Assembly (NCBI GenBank): GCA_018882725.1
Contig: VERK01000132.1
Location: 1 to 6,298, forward strand
Length of the DNA: 6,298 nt
Reading direction: 5' to 3'
Origin: Actinomycetota bacterium
GTDB lineage: Bacteria > Actinomycetota > Acidimicrobiia > Acidimicrobiales > Ilumatobacteraceae
Positions 5,414 to 6,298 of this stretch are shown here, in pieces (within the stretch, counting starts at the first letter, position 1; the number at the start of each line of letters is the position of its first letter). The position numbers and the translations under genes were made by a program. The notes under the pieces were generated by a model that saw only the letters and a program-made list of their open reading frames with translations, had not been told where the DNA came from and searched no databases.

Positions 5414-6298
5414 GTGATCGTCGACGACGAACTCGATGTGCTCATCGCGCGGGCCGACCTCGACGGCCTCGTGCGCCTGATCGACGCACGTTGCACCACG
5501 CGCGACTGGGAAGGTTTGGTACGCGTACGCAACCGCTCGCGCGCGGCGCTCGAGTCGGGCCGACAGATCTGGCCCACCGCCACCCTCGCCGAACATCGAC
5601 TCGCGTTGTTGGCCGACCCCGAACACGCCGCTTTGGTGCTCGACGAAGACAGCGGGCGTTTCGCCATCGGTCCGCTCACCGAAGTGGTGGCGCAGAACCA
5701 CACCTGGTCGCAACTCGCACCACATCTCCCGGTCGGCCCGCGTCGTTCGTTCGTGGCGTACGAACGCGCGCTGCGCGGCGACTCGATCACCGATGACGTG
5801 TTCGCGGCTCTCGACATACCGATCGCGTTGTGCGATTGGGAGACCGAGTACTCGCTGCCCACGTATCACGACGTGGGCGTGGAAGCGCCGTCACCGGCCG
5901 ACTCGTGGACACACGAATGGTCGACCGTGTCGACCATCGCCAGCGCCGACATCGTCGACGACTCGTGGGTTTCCGATGCGTTCCGATCACTCGTCGAACC
6001 CTGGACCGCGTCGTCGAACGGTCGAGCCGAATCGATCGTGGTCGATGGCGGACCCGGGGCCGCGCTCGGTGCACTCGGACTCTCCAGTGCACAGTTGGCT
6101 CCGCTCACCGCGGTGGAAGCACTCGACTGGCTCGTGTGGTGCGGATCATCGGGCGGAGCCCACGGCCGTCGTCGCGGCACAGCGTCGGGCCGATTCTCGG
6201 CCTGGTGGATGCTCGCCGCCCTCGGAGGCTTAGTGGACGACTGGGACGAATTGCGCGACGCCGACGAATTGAGCACGATGCTCGGAGAAACGCTGCAC
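5414..6298 (+). CDS. Unrecognised conserved-looking protein, 3' end outside the window
   Basis: A frame of 295 codons starts at GTG 5414, 10 bp after the SCO1664-type gene, and runs to the window edge without a stop. AGAGAAG at 5402-5408 is a weak ribosome binding site with suitable spacing, and no better start lies upstream in frame. Codon composition matches the neighbours (G/C-rich third positions), so the frame looks genuine. The protein opens with a charged helical region (residues about 1-45). It then has GRQIWPTATLAEHRLALLAD (50-69), an acidic GPLTEVVAQNHTW segment near 95-105 and a Trp-rich middle. A small-residue stretch in the last hundred residues contains CGSSGGAHGRRRG, which looks like a glycine/arginine loop. 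No signal peptide or membrane helix is evident. It faintly recalls a DUF6183-type actinobacterial family, but I am not certain of that. Its position implies co-expression with the phosphatase-kinase module. It does not look like MshC, which is often found near this module in relatives. Confidence 0.72.
   Translation, partial: MIVDDELDVLIARADLDGLVRLIDARCTTRDWEGLVRVRNRSRAALESGRQIWPTATLAEHRLALLADPEHAALVLDEDSGRFAIGPLTEVVAQNHTWSQLAPHLPVGPRRSFVAYERALRGDSITDDVFAALDIPIALCDWETEYSLPTYHDVGVEAPSPADSWTHEWSTVSTIASADIVDDSWVSDAFRSLVEPWTASSNGRAESIVVDGGPGAALGALGLSSAQLAPLTAVEALDWLVWCGSSGGAHGRRRGTASGRFSAWWMLAALGGLVDDWDELRDADELSTMLGETLH

Noticed and set aside
4813..5862. 349-codon minus-strand frame
   Set aside because: It covers most of the SCO1664-type gene and part of the next gene on the opposite strand. 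Both have better codon composition, and the former has clear family motifs.
5414..6298. Mycothiol ligase mshC, expected from the neighbourhood in relatives
   Set aside because: The translated frame has no cysteinyl-tRNA-synthetase-like HIGH or KMSKS motif.

Overview
The window reads as chromosomal DNA from a GC-rich member of the Actinomycetota. The strongest clue is the tandem order MSMEG_4193-type histidine phosphatase, DUF3090 protein, SCO1664-type protein. As I recall it, this conserved gene set is typical of actinobacteria and corresponds to Rv2135c-Rv2134c-Rv2133c in Mycobacterium. A family-5 uracil-DNA glycosylase, an FrhB-type iron-sulfur flavoprotein and a CoxL/Xdh-type molybdenum hydroxylase fit the same phylum. 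Acidimicrobiia (Ilumatobacter-like) is my best guess, from gene style only. Coding density is very high, and I see no rRNA, tRNA, CRISPR array, insertion sequence or phage gene.

Layout: (1) 1-644, minus strand, is the N-terminal part of a molybdenum hydroxylase large subunit that runs off the left edge. (2) 645-707 is a 63-bp divergent promoter region with overlapping -10-like hexamers and a GC-rich inverted repeat. (3) 708-2806, plus strand, is a two-gene unit: an FrhB-like F420 oxidoreductase beta subunit with two cysteine clusters, then an HSL-type alpha/beta hydrolase 2 bp downstream. (4) 2803-3489, minus strand, is a family-5 uracil-DNA glycosylase. It converges on the hydrolase so tightly that both TAG stop codons share the palindrome CTAG. 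(5) 3514-6298, plus strand, is a compact operon of four genes: histidine phosphatase, DUF3090 zinc-ribbon protein with a poly-Asp tract, SCO1664-type protein with PI3/4-kinase-like motifs, and an unrecognised GTG-started gene that runs off the right edge. Gaps are 1 bp, a 1-bp overlap, and 10 bp.

Functionally the left half looks like redox and small-molecule metabolism, with a Mo-hydroxylase, a flavin/Fe-S protein and an esterase. The UDG is a stand-alone DNA repair gene. The right half is the most intriguing part. It is a conserved but poorly understood module that pairs a phosphatase with a kinase-like protein and a small acidic zinc-ribbon protein, extended here by an unknown protein where many relatives carry mycothiol synthesis genes (mshC) nearby. 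Several genes start without a clear Shine-Dalgarno sequence and depend on stop-start coupling or on (near-)leaderless starts.
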